Of a stretch of 64,000 nucleotides of DNA, positions 18,693 through 28,356 are shown piece by piece (position 1 is the first letter of the stretch; every line of letters begins with the position of its first letter). The position numbers and the translations under genes are program-made. Source of the DNA: Vibrio sinaloensis. GTDB lineage: Bacteria > Pseudomonadota > Gammaproteobacteria > Enterobacterales > Vibrionaceae. The stretch is from NCBI RefSeq assembly GCF_023195835.1, contig NZ_CP096200.1, forward strand, positions 496,001-560,000, written 5' to 3'. The notes below the pieces were generated by a model. It made no database searches, was not told where the DNA came from, and worked only from the letters and a program-made list of their open reading frames with translations.

Positions 18693-19493
18693 ATGAGACT
18701 TATCCCATTAAACAAAGCCGCACAAGTCGGTAAGTGGGCAGCAGCACACATCGTAAAACGCATCAATGACTTCAAACCGACCGCAGAGCGTCCTTTCGTA
18801 TTAGGTCTGCCAACTGGTGGTACACCACTTGCCACATACAAAGCTTTGATTGAATTGCATCAAGCAGGCGAAGTGAGCTTCAAGCACGTGGTGACGTTTA
18901 ATATGGATGAGTACATTGGCATTCCGGCCGATCACCCTGAGTCATACCGCTCGTTTATGTACAACAACTTCTTTAATCACATCGATATCCAAGAAGAAAA
19001 CATTAACTTGCTTAACGGCAACGCCGAAGACAACGAAGTAGAATGCAAGCGATACGAAGACAAAATCAAGTCTTACGGTAAAATCAACCTATTTATGGGT
19101 GGTGTAGGTAACGATGGTCACATCGCGTTTAACGAGCCAGCTTCTTCGCTCTCTTCACGCACTCGTATTAAGACGCTCACTGAAGACACCCGTATCGCCA
19201 ACTCGCGCTTTTTTGACGGCGATATCGAACAGGTACCTAAATACGCACTCACCATTGGTGTCGGTACGCTTCTTGATTCAGAAGAAGTGATGATTCTAGT
19301 CACTGGTCACAACAAAGCGCTGGCGTTAGAAGCTGCGGTTGAAGGTAGCGTGAACCACTTATGGACAGTCTCTGCACTGCAACTGCACCCGAAAGCAGTT
19401 ATCGTATGTGACGAGCCAGCTCAGCAAGAGCTTAAAGTAAAAACAGTTAAATACTTCAAAGAGTTAGAAGCGAAAAACATCGAAGGTTTCTAA
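18693..19493 (+). CDS. nagB: Glucosamine-6-phosphate deaminase
   Basis: A 266-residue cytoplasmic enzyme converting glucosamine-6-phosphate to fructose-6-phosphate and ammonia, the last committed step of GlcNAc and chitin catabolism. Full-length match to Nag[11 protein letters not shown], the catalytic Asp72 in NMDEYIG, and [14 protein letters not shown] holding the catalytic Asp, His and Glu. It stands alone rather than beside nagA. AGGGG lies 7 bases before the start. It connects functionally with the chitinase at the left of the window. Confidence 0.97.
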   Translation: MRLIPLNKAAQVGKWAAAHIVKRINDFKPTAERPFVLGLPTGGTPLATYKALIELHQAGEVSFKHVVTFNMDEYIGIPADHPESYRSFMYNNFFNHIDIQEENINLLNGNAEDNEVECKRYEDKIKSYGKINLFMGGVGNDGHIAFNEPASSLSSRTRIKTLTEDTRIANSRFFDGDIEQVPKYALTIGVGTLLDSEEVMILVTGHNKALALEAAVEGSVNHLWTVSALQLHPKAVIVCDEPAQQELKVKTVKYFKELEAKNIEGF

Positions 19494-19520
19494 AAATCTC
19501 AGGCTGTTGACTAACAATTA

Positions 19521-19551
19521 AAAAATCCGAGCGCTCAGCTCGGATTTTTTT
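19521..19551. terminator. Terminator after nagB
   Basis: A perfect 12-bp stem (AAAAATCCGAGC 19521-19532 with 19538-19549), GCTCA loop, T-run on the right and A-run on the left; bidirectional, also serving the small gene on the minus strand. Confidence 0.9.
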
Positions 19552-19572
19552 ATACCGCTAATCTCTATTTGA

Positions 19573-19746
19573 TTAGCTTTCCGGAAACTCGCCTCGGTCC
19601 TGCTTATTGGCCTCAGCAACCCAATGCTCATTTGGGTCATAGCCAGCATCGCAAAGATCAATCGAATAACCCATTTCAAGTACTTCTTTGATAGTGAGGT
19701 TGTCAGCCACTTGAGTGACCTCACCGCGTTCGTTACGTAGTTCCAT
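19573..19746 (-). CDS. 57-residue conserved-looking small protein of unknown function
   Basis: A small acidic cytoplasmic protein without signal or TM segment. The frame is open further upstream, but the ATG at 19746 has a GAGGG/AGGG ribosome-binding stretch just before it, and the sequence changes from hydrophobic, low-complexity residues to a soluble-protein composition at that point. Motifs seen: LTIKEVLEMGYSIDLCDAGYDPNEHWV. It converges with nagB and shares its terminator. I do not recognise a family. Confidence 0.6.
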   Translation of the reverse strand: MELRNERGEVTQVADNLTIKEVLEMGYSIDLCDAGYDPNEHWVAEANKQDRGEFPES

Positions 19747-20085
19747 ATCCCTACCCTCGCAACATGTTATTGCCGTCATTATCAGTATAACCAATAAACC
19801 AGTATCCGTAGCACGCAGAGTAACCAATATAAATGGCAGCAAAGAACGCAGCACCAAAGATCTGTTCGTGGGGGGTAGGAGCATAGTTCAATGGTGCTGC
19901 GTTTGCTCACCTCAGTCAGCAATACATAGTGTGCCATTGAATACGGAAGACAAAAACAGCTAATATTCAACAAGCCATTTTCCTAATTTAGTCGAAATTT
20001 GCCATGAATCAGCAAGTCAACGCGAAATTTCGCATAAAATAGGAAACAAAGCAGTATGAATCCTGCTTATTTTGAGAATATTTTT

Positions 20086-21837
20086 ATGTCAGATACCAAT
20101 TTACTCCGCTATTACACTCGTATCGCAGATATCCAGGTCGGCAGCGACTTCAAAACCACCCTTCCAGATGTCGCGGATACCCTGTGTACCAGCCCACGTC
20201 ACGCTCGCAACTTATTGAATCAGATGCAGCAACTGGGATGGTTAAACTGGCAGCCCAAATCTGGACGCAACCAACGCTCGACCTTACGCCTTCATCACCC
20301 GGTGGAAGAGCTAAAACGGCAATTGGCAAGCGACAGGATATTGCAAGGACAGTATGAGAAAGCACTCGCTTTACTCGATCATGACCAAGTCGCGTTTGGC
20401 CGCTTGTTGCAAAGTACGTCTGGTGCCACCCTACGAGAAGGCCTTTTGCATATTCAATTAACCTATAAGCGCGCATTCGAGCGTTTGGTGCCCCACCAAC
20501 TGCAACGTTCAAGTGAGCGTTACTTACTACGTCAAATCTATTGCTGCCTTGTCTCTAGCCGCAGTGACGGGCAACTAGAGCCACAGCTGGCGCACCATTG
20601 GTACTACGCTGAAGATGCTCTGGAATGGTCTTTCTTTCTGCGACCCAACTTAACGTTTCACGACAATAGTCCGATCACGGCTCAGTGCATTGTCGATCTG
20701 TTCAACAAATTGACTGAGCTTGACGACTACCGCAGCGAACTGAATCACTTAACCCAGGTATCTTCTCCCAGCCCCAATAAAGTCGTGTTTAAACTGAGCC
20801 AGCCCGACCAAGGATTTGGCGGTCTTATCTCGGGGGTGAAATATTCGATTCAACCGCCAAGCCAAGTCGACCAAACAGCCTCAATGTTGGTCATTGGTTC
20901 CGGGCCATTTGAGGTTATCGAACACTCCGATGCAAAACTGTGCCTCAAAGCATTTGACCGCTACTACGCTTGTCGGGCTTTGACAGACCAAGTGACCATT
21001 TGGCACCTTGATGAAAACGAGTTGCAAGATAGGCAGATTGAAACCAACCAGCCAGAAGCGACAGTGCGTAAGCAGTGTAACTACTATGTCTCTCATGCCG
21101 TTAGTAAAAAAGTTGAGCGAGACGTCAAACAGAGCCGCACCGAAGACGGCTGCCTATTTGTGGTGTTTAACCAATGTGGTGACACTGTTCTCAGTGACAG
21201 GCAGCGGCGTTTTCTTTCTACCTACATTACGCCACAGAAAGTGTTCGACTATCTTGACCAAACTGGCCTGTTGTTTGGTTGTGAGTTAGCCAGTAACCTG
21301 CTGCCGATGTGGCATAAAATCACTCGACCAGCAATGCCCGCAGCCGAGCTGCCCAAAAAAATTGATATTGCCATCTATGATTACAGCTCTCTAAGCAGCT
21401 GCGCGCTCGCGGTTAAACATTTGCTCGAACAACTCGGGGTTGAGGTCACCATCAACAGCTACAATTATCGTCAGCTGACGGCACTGTCTATTTCGGGACA
21501 ACTGTCTGAGTCGATGATCATTACCAACATCAATTTGGACGACAATCGCCACGCATCGGCATTCAATAGTCTGTACCACAACCCTATTATTCAGCGCTGT
21601 ATTGGCGAATCATCGAAACAGTGGCTAATGGAACACCTGACACAGCTGCGCTCTCAGACTCCGCTACCGGATTATCTTGACGCTCTGGAACCAATCGCCT
21701 CTGCGTTGATCAACCAATTTTGGTTATCGCCGCTATTTCACCACCGCCAAACCTTGCGCTTTCAAGGCGTTCTCAAAGACGTAGCACTCACCAACTGGGG
21801 TTGGCCAGACATCAAAAATGTGTGGACCACGGGTTGA
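20086..21837 (+). CDS. SgrR-family transcriptional regulator (HTH plus solute-binding domain)
   Basis: A protein of about 583 residues with an N-terminal winged-HTH DNA-binding domain (about 1-110; SPRHARNLLNQMQQLGWLNW) and a long C-terminal domain related to SBP_bac_5 periplasmic binding proteins, used here as a cytoplasmic ligand sensor. This matches the E. coli SgrR architecture, including RQIYCCL followed by LEPQLAHHW and LTFHDNSPITA. SgrR responds to sugar-phosphate stress in E. coli, but its usual partners sgrS and setA are not seen here. The ligand is unknown. The start at 20086 aligns with the family; an ATG ten codons upstream also has a distant AGGA. Confidence 0.87.
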   Translation: MSDTNLLRYYTRIADIQVGSDFKTTLPDVADTLCTSPRHARNLLNQMQQLGWLNWQPKSGRNQRSTLRLHHPVEELKRQLASDRILQGQYEKALALLDHDQVAFGRLLQSTSGATLREGLLHIQLTYKRAFERLVPHQLQRSSERYLLRQIYCCLVSSRSDGQLEPQLAHHWYYAEDALEWSFFLRPNLTFHDNSPITAQCIVDLFNKLTELDDYRSELNHLTQVSSPSPNKVVFKLSQPDQGFGGLISGVKYSIQPPSQVDQTASMLVIGSGPFEVIEHSDAKLCLKAFDRYYACRALTDQVTIWHLDENELQDRQIETNQPEATVRKQCNYYVSHAVSKKVERDVKQSRTEDGCLFVVFNQCGDTVLSDRQRRFLSTYITPQKVFDYLDQTGLLFGCELASNLLPMWHKITRPAMPAAELPKKIDIAIYDYSSLSSCALAVKHLLEQLGVEVTINSYNYRQLTALSISGQLSESMIITNINLDDNRHASAFNSLYHNPIIQRCIGESSKQWLMEHLTQLRSQTPLPDYLDALEPIASALINQFWLSPLFHHRQTLRFQGVLKDVALTNWGWPDIKNVWTTG

Positions 21838-22171
21838 ACCGCATCTGTATCGCGACAGCGCTTACCATCGTCGCTGTGTTGCGGTCAGATTAAACTTCCA
21901 TCCATCCCGCTCTAACCACAAAGCAGAGCCTGCCCTCTCTTAATGAGCGATTCCCCATCAACTAACGATTAGTGTACGAATTTTCGTGCACTAACATCTC
22001 CTTTATTGGTAATTGACTAAATTTATAATATTATCATTGAGATTTTGCGCTTTTTTGCGCGTATATAGTGAAGTTGTGCATAGTCTGCGCTTACCACAAA
22101 CACACTCATTATTTGAACTCTAAATATTGGTTCGCTATTTTTATAAAGTATTCATTAAAAAGGAAATTACA
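21838..22171. promoter_or_regulatory. Intergenic region upstream of the betaine-type transporter operon
   Basis: About 330 bases, AT-rich from 22000 onward with TATAAT-like sequence near 22022, so the transporter promoter probably lies there. No terminator or operator could be assigned with confidence. Confidence 0.35.
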
Positions 22172-23161
22172 ATGAAACTAAAAACAGCTGCATTACTCGT
22201 CCTTTCTTCAGCCGCTCTCCAAGCTCAAGCTGAAGAGTGCGGCAAAGTGACTATCGCTGACATGAACTGGAACTCAGCCAGCGTTATCGCTAATGTTGAT
22301 CGCTTTATCTTGGAACATGGCTACGGCTGTGATGCGGAGCTTATCCCTGGTGATACTATGCCTACCGGCACCTCGATGATCGAGAAAGGCCAACCAGACG
22401 TTGCACCTGAGCTCTGGAGTAATGCGCTCAAAGATGCGCTCGATAAAGGGGTAGAAGAGAAGCGTCTACGCTATGCAGGAAAATCATTGGTTGATGGTGG
22501 TGAAGAGGGTTTTTGGGTGCCTGCCTATTTGGTTGAGCAGTACCCAGAAATTGCCACTATTGAAGGGGTCAAAAAACACGCTAAGCTGTTTGAACATCCT
22601 GAAGACCCAGACCAGTCGGCTTTCTATAGCTGTCCAGCCGGCTGGAACTGTCAAATCAGTGCCGGTAACTTATTTCGCGCGCTTGGACTCGAAGAGTCGG
22701 GCTTTACCATTGTCGATCCGGGATCAAGTGCGGGTCTATCCGGTGCGATCGCCAAATCATACGAACGTAAAGAAGCGTGGTTTGGTTACTACTGGGCACC
22801 AACGGCTGTGCTAGGTAAGTACGAAATGGTCAAAGTGGACTTTGGCAGCGGCGTTAACCTAGATGAGTTTGTCGGCTGTACCACCCAAGCAGAATGTGCC
22901 GAACCAAAACCTACCATGTACCCGCCTTCACCTGTGCACACCATCACCACCGAAGAGTTTGCTAGCCGTGCACCACAAGCCTATCAGTACTTCACCAAAC
23001 GCGGCTTCACTAATGCTGGCATGAACCAGTTGCTCGCGTGGATGGAAGACAATCAAGCTGATGGCGAAGAAGCGATGTTCTACTTCCTAGAACAATACCC
23101 GCAGATCTGGCAGCAATGGGTGCCACAAGACGTGGCAGAGAAAATTCAACAAGCACTCTAA
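22172..23161 (+). CDS. Glycine betaine/choline-type ABC transporter substrate-binding protein (ProX/OpuAC)
   Basis: A 329-residue periplasmic binding protein of the OpuAC family for quaternary ammonium osmolytes. A signal peptide is clear (MKLKTAALLVLSSAALQAQA). The mature chain starts EECGKVTIADMNWNSASVIA and contains Trp residues in PELWSNALK, GFWVPAY and WFGYYWAPT, of the kind that form aromatic cages for betaine. Cysteines at CPAGWNC and CTTQAEC suggest disulfides. The start has AAGGAA 7 bases upstream. It heads a three-gene operon with permease and ATPase. Exact substrate (glycine betaine, choline, proline betaine) cannot be told from sequence alone. Confidence 0.92.
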   Translation: MKLKTAALLVLSSAALQAQAEECGKVTIADMNWNSASVIANVDRFILEHGYGCDAELIPGDTMPTGTSMIEKGQPDVAPELWSNALKDALDKGVEEKRLRYAGKSLVDGGEEGFWVPAYLVEQYPEIATIEGVKKHAKLFEHPEDPDQSAFYSCPAGWNCQISAGNLFRALGLEESGFTIVDPGSSAGLSGAIAKSYERKEAWFGYYWAPTAVLGKYEMVKVDFGSGVNLDEFVGCTTQAECAEPKPTMYPPSPVHTITTEEFASRAPQAYQYFTKRGFTNAGMNQLLAWMEDNQADGEEAMFYFLEQYPQIWQQWVPQDVAEKIQQAL

Positions 23162-23247
23162 CCCCTACCACTTTCAACAACTTTTAGCTGTATCTTGGCG
23201 GTACTCCCCCATCTAAACGATGGGGGAGAATAAAAGGAATTTTAAAG

Positions 23248-24147
23248 ATGTCTAATGATAGTTGGTTCAACAGCTTTCCAGAGATGGAACGCTCGGATCT
23301 TAGAGAGATCCGCAAAACACTTGATGGCGCCTACCGGGAGTTTTCTCGCGAGTATGGTGAAATGATCGAGTCCTTCTTTGACCCCTTACTCTCTTTTCTG
23401 ATTTGGTTTGAAAAACTGCTCATTTCCACACCTTGGATGATCATCCTCGCAGTGTGTACGGGTTTAGTCTATGCCGCGAGTCGCTCATGGAAATTAGCCT
23501 TAGGCTGTTTTATTTCACTGATTTTGATCGGCTACTTTGGGATGTGGGAAGACACGATGCGCACCTTAAGCATCATTACCGTCTGTACCTTGCTGTCGAT
23601 AATACTCGGCATTCCAATTGGTATTGCGATGGCACGCTCTAATCGCGTCCAGTCGATGGTAACGCCAATGCTTGACGTCATGCAAACCATGCCAGCCTTT
23701 GTCTACTTGATCCCCGTGGTGATGCTACTTGGGATTGGTAAAATTCCGGGCCTGATTGCGGTGGTCATTTACGCTATACCGCCCGTGATTCGCCTGACCA
23801 ACCTCGGTATTCGTTTGGTCGATAAAGAAGTCCTTGAGGCGTCCACGGCATTCGGTGCCAGCGCCAAACAGAGGCTGTTCGGCGTGCAACTGCCGCTGGC
23901 GATGCCAACCATCATGGCAGGTATTAACCAGACCATCATGATGGCACTCTCTATGGTGGTCATCGCATCAATGATTGGTGTCAAAGGGTTAGGCCAACCG
24001 GTATTAAAATCAATCACTAACCAGTACTTTACCCTTGGTCTTCTCAACGGCTTTGCCATCGTCGCGCTGGCAATTCTGTTTGACCGCGCCTCACAAGCTT
24101 ATGCCAAACGCACTCAAGCTCACCTAGGAGACCTAAAACATGACTAA
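23248..24147 (+). CDS. Betaine-type ABC transporter permease (ProW)
   Basis: A 299-residue inner-membrane permease with a cytoplasmic N-terminal segment and several TM helices. The binding-protein-dependent transport (EAA) motif is seen as EASTAFGASAKQRLFGVQLPLAMPTIMAGI near residues 190-220. It overlaps the ATPase gene by 8 bases, and follows the binding-protein gene by 86. Together they form one importer for a compatible solute. Confidence 0.93.
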   Translation: MSNDSWFNSFPEMERSDLREIRKTLDGAYREFSREYGEMIESFFDPLLSFLIWFEKLLISTPWMIILAVCTGLVYAASRSWKLALGCFISLILIGYFGMWEDTMRTLSIITVCTLLSIILGIPIGIAMARSNRVQSMVTPMLDVMQTMPAFVYLIPVVMLLGIGKIPGLIAVVIYAIPPVIRLTNLGIRLVDKEVLEASTAFGASAKQRLFGVQLPLAMPTIMAGINQTIMMALSMVVIASMIGVKGLGQPVLKSITNQYFTLGLLNGFAIVALAILFDRASQAYAKRTQAHLGDLKHD

Positions 24148-25384
24148 ACCACTTATTGAAATCAGTGGCTTATACAAGGTCTTTGGTCCTAAGCCACAAG
24201 CGGTGATGCCGCGCGTTCGCGATGGTGAAAGTAAAGATCAAGTGCTGGCTGAAACCGGGCATACCGTCGGTTTAAAAGAGATCAACCTGAGCATCAAACA
24301 GGGCGAGATTTTCGTCATTATGGGGCTATCTGGCTCAGGGAAATCGACCCTAATTCGCCACTTCAACCGCCTTATTGACCCTACCGAAGGCCAAATCTTG
24401 GTCGAAGGCAGCGATATTATGCAGCTTAACCAAAAACAGCTCGAAGAGTTTCGTCGTCACAAGATGTCGATGGTCTTCCAGCGCTTTGGGTTGTTGCCAC
24501 ATCGCACAGTGGTCGATAACGTCGCCTACGGCTTGGAAATTCAAGGTATTGAAAAAGCCAAACGACTCGATAAAGCGAACCAGTGGCTCGATACCGTTGG
24601 GCTGAAAGGCTATGAAAACCAATACCCCTCTCAACTTTCTGGTGGTCAGCAGCAGCGAGTCGGCCTAGCGCGAGCGCTGTGTACTGACGCAGAGATCTTA
24701 CTGATGGATGAAGCGTTTTCGGCGCTCGACCCTTTGATCCGCAGTGAAATGCAAGATCAGTTGATCGAGCTGCAAGAGAAGCTGCATAAAACCATCGTAT
24801 TCATCACTCACGATCTCGACGAAGCGCTGCGACTGGGTGACCGGATTGCAATCCTCAAAGACGGTGAATTGGTTCAGCAAGGCACACCCGATGAAATCTT
24901 GCTCAACCCTGCTGACGACTACGTCGAAGCCTTTGTCAAAGACGTCAATCGCGCTCGAGCATTAACCGTCGAAACGGTGATGAATCCACCTGCCTCGCGC
25001 ATCACCGCCACCACCTTGCAAGAAGCCTTAGCGCAAATGAAAGGGATCAAGCAAGATTATGCGTACCACGTGACCGAAGATGGCTATCAAGGGGTGCTGA
25101 CCAAAGAAGGATTGCTTGATGCAACCAAAGAGGTCAGCAGTAGCGATACCATCGATCAGCAACACTATGAGCAAGTGCCTTCAGTATCACCTGATGCGGT
25201 CATCGAAGAAGTGCTGGTTGAAACCATGTCGTGCGACTACTCTCTGCCAGTGGTCGACGAACAAGGTAACCTGCAAGGTGAGCTAGAACGTAGCGCGGTC
25301 GCGGAGATTTTTGCCGACTCTAGTGAAGAGAAAAGCGAATCAGACTCTGATCAGGCGAAGCCTAGCGTCGATAAAGCGGGTTAA
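24140..25384 (+). CDS. Betaine-type ABC transporter ATPase with C-terminal CBS domains (ProV)
   Basis: A 414-residue ATPase that powers the importer. Walker A GLSGSGKST near residue 61, Q-loop in VFQRFGLLPH, signature LSGGQQQR, Walker B ILLMDEAFSALD and switch His in FITHDLDE. After the ABC domain (to about 270) come two CBS motifs (about 280-395), which in OpuA-type transporters sense ionic strength and gate transport. The last 20 residues are rich in Ser and acidic residues. The gene ends the operon at a strong terminator. Confidence 0.94.
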   Translation: MTKPLIEISGLYKVFGPKPQAVMPRVRDGESKDQVLAETGHTVGLKEINLSIKQGEIFVIMGLSGSGKSTLIRHFNRLIDPTEGQILVEGSDIMQLNQKQLEEFRRHKMSMVFQRFGLLPHRTVVDNVAYGLEIQGIEKAKRLDKANQWLDTVGLKGYENQYPSQLSGGQQQRVGLARALCTDAEILLMDEAFSALDPLIRSEMQDQLIELQEKLHKTIVFITHDLDEALRLGDRIAILKDGELVQQGTPDEILLNPADDYVEAFVKDVNRARALTVETVMNPPASRITATTLQEALAQMKGIKQDYAYHVTEDGYQGVLTKEGLLDATKEVSSSDTIDQQHYEQVPSVSPDAVIEEVLVETMSCDYSLPVVDEQGNLQGELERSAVAEIFADSSEEKSESDSDQAKPSVDKAG

Positions 25385-25401
25385 TACTGAGCTCCAAAAG
25401 C

Positions 25402-25430
25402 AACGGGCCCTTATTTTGTAAGGGCCCGTT
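25402..25430. terminator. Terminator between the betaine transporter and GH3 genes
   Basis: A perfect 12-bp stem (AACGGGCCCTTA 25402-25413 with 25419-25430) and TTTTG loop. It lies between convergent genes; the flanking T-run is weak, but the stem is very stable. Confidence 0.8.
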
Positions 25431-25439
25431 ATCTATATT

Positions 25440-28208
25440 TTAGTCTTGAATCCACTCTAACTGTTTGAGTAGCAATCCCGGTTTAACAAAGTCGAGATCG
25501 AGGTGATAAATGCCCGGCTCGAGTCGTACTTTCAAACCCTCCACTCTCACCATATTGCCTTCGGTACCGTTGGTAGGCAGAGTTTGGCTAAACTCACCGT
25601 TAAGCCACAAACTGCACGCCGATTGCGCTAGCGAGTCGCGATCATAGCTCAGGTCTGCAAAGCATTGATACACACCGGCCTGCTCTACGCTAAACGTCAG
25701 TCGAGTATTGGTTTTACTTTCTATTTGCAATGGCTGTGACAGCGCCAACGCATCGGTTGCGCTATCGGCAATAGCTGCAAAGGATTTGATCGGCTCATAA
25801 GGTACCAGTGGTCGTGCCATAGCTGGCGTGTCTAATATGAACCGGCAAATATTGATCGCACAGCGCTGCAATTCGCCAAGCTGCAAAGTGCCGTTTTCTA
25901 ACGCCTCTAGCGTATCGTCACCCATTGCATTGGCTTTGGCACCATCATTTTCCACCACCATATACAGATCGTTTTGCGATCGAATCATAAATGAGGTAAA
26001 GGTTTTCGCCTCTTTTCCTGCTTCAATCGGGTCGTTCATTTTGGCCCACCAGTCCGTCATCACAATCCCCTGATAACCCCACTCCTGGCGCAAAATCGTG
26101 GTGTTGAGGTCAAAGTTGGACGCGGCCCAATGTCCATTCACAGGATTGTAAGCGGTCATAATGGTGGTGGCGCCCCCCTCTTTGACGGCCATTTCAAACG
26201 CCTTGATGTGAACTTCGCGCAGGGCGCGTTGCGACATAACACTGTCAACATCGACGCGGGCAGTCTCTTGGTCATTGGCCGCATAGTGCTTGATGGTTCC
26301 ACTCACTCCGGCCTCTTTCAACCCTAAGGTTTGCGCTGCCGCCATGGTGCCTGTCATCAATGGATCTTCGGAGAAGTACTCAAAGTTGCGGCCATTTAAC
26401 GGGTGACGATGAATATTGATCCCCGGCCCGAGTAGGGTATCAATCTGATTCGCCTTGAGCTCTTGACCAACCAAGTTAAATAGCTTGCGGTTTAAGGCGC
26501 GATTCCATGTACAACCGAGCAGTGTACCAATCGGCACTTGGGTTGCTTTGTGTCCACTGTCCATACGAATCCCAGAGGGACCATCAGCAGCAGCGACCAC
26601 TGGAATCCCAAACGAAAACAGCTCATCACTGACACCACCAAACGCGGCCGCTGTGCCGGGAGTGACTTTCGGGCTACACATCCCCTCGCCGCGAACTAGG
26701 GTTGCCAACTGAGACGGGTTGAGCTGCGCGACAAACTGCTCCAAGGAGGCTTTTTGCTGTTTGACGTGTTGCAGTTTGATACCTTGATCGCCCGTCAATG
26801 CCAAGGTTTCGGGCATTGCCGCTTGAATTCTCTGTGCCATATCGACACTGCGCAGCGGAACCGGCTCGTAGCGAATTGTGTACTGATTTTGCGCAGCCAC
26901 AGGCTTAATTCGCTCAAATGCGCGCACTGGCGCCCCCGCTTCGGTGAGTTGCTCAATCACTAAGGTTTGCGCCACATTCCATTTGGCATCAATCGGCTGC
27001 GCCTCACGGACACTGGCACCCAAATAGAATTGATAGTCACCCTGCTCAATCACATAGCAATTTTTGCAACCGGTGACACCGCTGTCGTCAAATGAGGCGA
27101 GACGGTCAGCGCCCACCTCAATCGTCACCAGTTGCGATTCGCCAGGATGTAGACGCTGCGTCTTATCAAAACCGACCAATACTCGGGCAGGCTTACCGAG
27201 TTCACCTTGTGGAGCCGCAAGGTAGAGCTGCACCACTTCTTTGCCAGCATAGGTATCACCAATGTTGGTCACTTTCACCTTGAACATCAGCACCGTATCA
27301 CGACCCTGCCCAGAGACAGTAAAGTCGATAAACTCTCGCGAAAAATCGGTGTAGCTTAAGCCATAACCAAAGGGAAACTGCACTGCCTGTTTGGCGAAAG
27401 TTTCAAAATATCGGTAACCGACGTAAATATCTTCTGCGTACAGGTTGACATCTTTGCGACCGAAGTTTGCTGATGATGGGTAATCTTCGAGGCGATAAGC
27501 AATGGTATCGGTGAGACGACCGCTTGGTGCATGCGTTCCCGCCAGAATATCCGCCAGAGCATGTCCGCCTTCCATTCCTGCCGCCCAGCTGTATAGCACT
27601 GCTTTGATACTCTCTTTGTGCGCTAAAGTGTTGAGCCAAGACATATCCATGATATTGGTGACATTCATGACCACAATCACAGACGCAAAGTGCTTGCTCA
27701 CTTGGTTTAGCATGTCAAGCTCAGTCTCTGTGAGTCGGTAGCTACCCGGGGCATCGGCGTTATCTTGATCTTCACCCGCTGTGCGGCCGATAAACACAAT
27801 CGCTTTGTCTGACTTTAATGCCGCTTGCTGCGCGAGTTCCTGAGTGACCGGCATCTCTTGTTGAAACCAAGGCTCTGCTGCCCAGCCGCCGCCGCCATCA
27901 TCAAACGGATGGCGTTCAATCCAATGTTGATAAACATCGACCAACTCTTGGTTTAGGCTAATAGCGCTGTGCTCAGAGAGTCCCTGCAACGCGCTAACAG
28001 AGTAAGGCACGTTCACGGCCCCACCCGATCCGGTCCCACTGCGGTAAGTATCGATTTGACAGCGGCCAAACAGCGACACGGTTTCATGAGCACGTAGGGG
28101 TAAAGTGGCGTCTTCGTTTTTCAGTAGCACTATTCCCTCAGTTGCCGCTTGACGGCTGACCGGGGCCAGATTTTGCTGTGCTTGGGTAATCAGATCATTG
28201 TTCATCAT
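25440..28208 (-). CDS. GH3 family beta-glucosidase with inverted domain order
   Basis: A 922-residue glycoside hydrolase 3, probably a cytoplasmic beta-glucosidase since no signal peptide is present. Domain order is inverted: the GH3 C-terminal domain comes first (about 18-260; RSGTGSGGAVNVPY and GRTAGEDQDNAD), then a fibronectin-III-like domain (about 285-390), then the GH3 N-terminal barrel (about 460-800) with GPGINIHRHPLNGRNFEYFSEDP, KHYAANDQE and the nucleophile Asp719 in GIVMTDWWA. A beta-sandwich tail follows. This permuted order is known for some GH3 enzymes. It is divergent from an AraC-type regulator and next to beta-glucan genes, so cleavage of laminari- or other gluco-oligosaccharides is likely. 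A second ATG follows the first. Confidence 0.92.
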   Translation of the reverse strand: MMNNDLITQAQQNLAPVSRQAATEGIVLLKNEDATLPLRAHETVSLFGRCQIDTYRSGTGSGGAVNVPYSVSALQGLSEHSAISLNQELVDVYQHWIERHPFDDGGGGWAAEPWFQQEMPVTQELAQQAALKSDKAIVFIGRTAGEDQDNADAPGSYRLTETELDMLNQVSKHFASVIVVMNVTNIMDMSWLNTLAHKESIKAVLYSWAAGMEGGHALADILAGTHAPSGRLTDTIAYRLEDYPSSANFGRKDVNLYAEDIYVGYRYFETFAKQAVQFPFGYGLSYTDFSREFIDFTVSGQGRDTVLMFKVKVTNIGDTYAGKEVVQLYLAAPQGELGKPARVLVGFDKTQRLHPGESQLVTIEVGADRLASFDDSGVTGCKNCYVIEQGDYQFYLGASVREAQPIDAKWNVAQTLVIEQLTEAGAPVRAFERIKPVAAQNQYTIRYEPVPLRSVDMAQRIQAAMPETLALTGDQGIKLQHVKQQKASLEQFVAQLNPSQLATLVRGEGMCSPKVTPGTAAAFGGVSDELFSFGIPVVAAADGPSGIRMDSGHKATQVPIGTLLGCTWNRALNRKLFNLVGQELKANQIDTLLGPGINIHRHPLNGRNFEYFSEDPLMTGTMAAAQTLGLKEAGVSGTIKHYAANDQETARVDVDSVMSQRALREVHIKAFEMAVKEGGATTIMTAYNPVNGHWAASNFDLNTTILRQEWGYQGIVMTDWWAKMNDPIEAGKEAKTFTSFMIRSQNDLYMVVENDGAKANAMGDDTLEALENGTLQLGELQRCAINICRFILDTPAMARPLVPYEPIKSFAAIADSATDALALSQPLQIESKTNTRLTFSVEQAGVYQCFADLSYDRDSLAQSACSLWLNGEFSQTLPTNGTEGNMVRVEGLKVRLEPGIYHLDLDFVKPGLLLKQLEWIQD

Positions 28209-28356
28209 TTTACTCTACTCGTCATATCACGGGTAACGTATTGCGCCTACCAGCGCGATGTGGCCATAAACCAATACGTTTTTACATATAATCATAGTAT
28301 GCTGGCGATAAGCGCAATTCTACGAATAAAGCGACACAAAGAAGGAAAATAACGAC

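Noticed and set aside
27092..27741. Several medium-length open frames opposite the GH3 gene
   Set aside because: They are antisense shadows of a well-supported gene, with no ribosome-binding sites or protein-like motifs.
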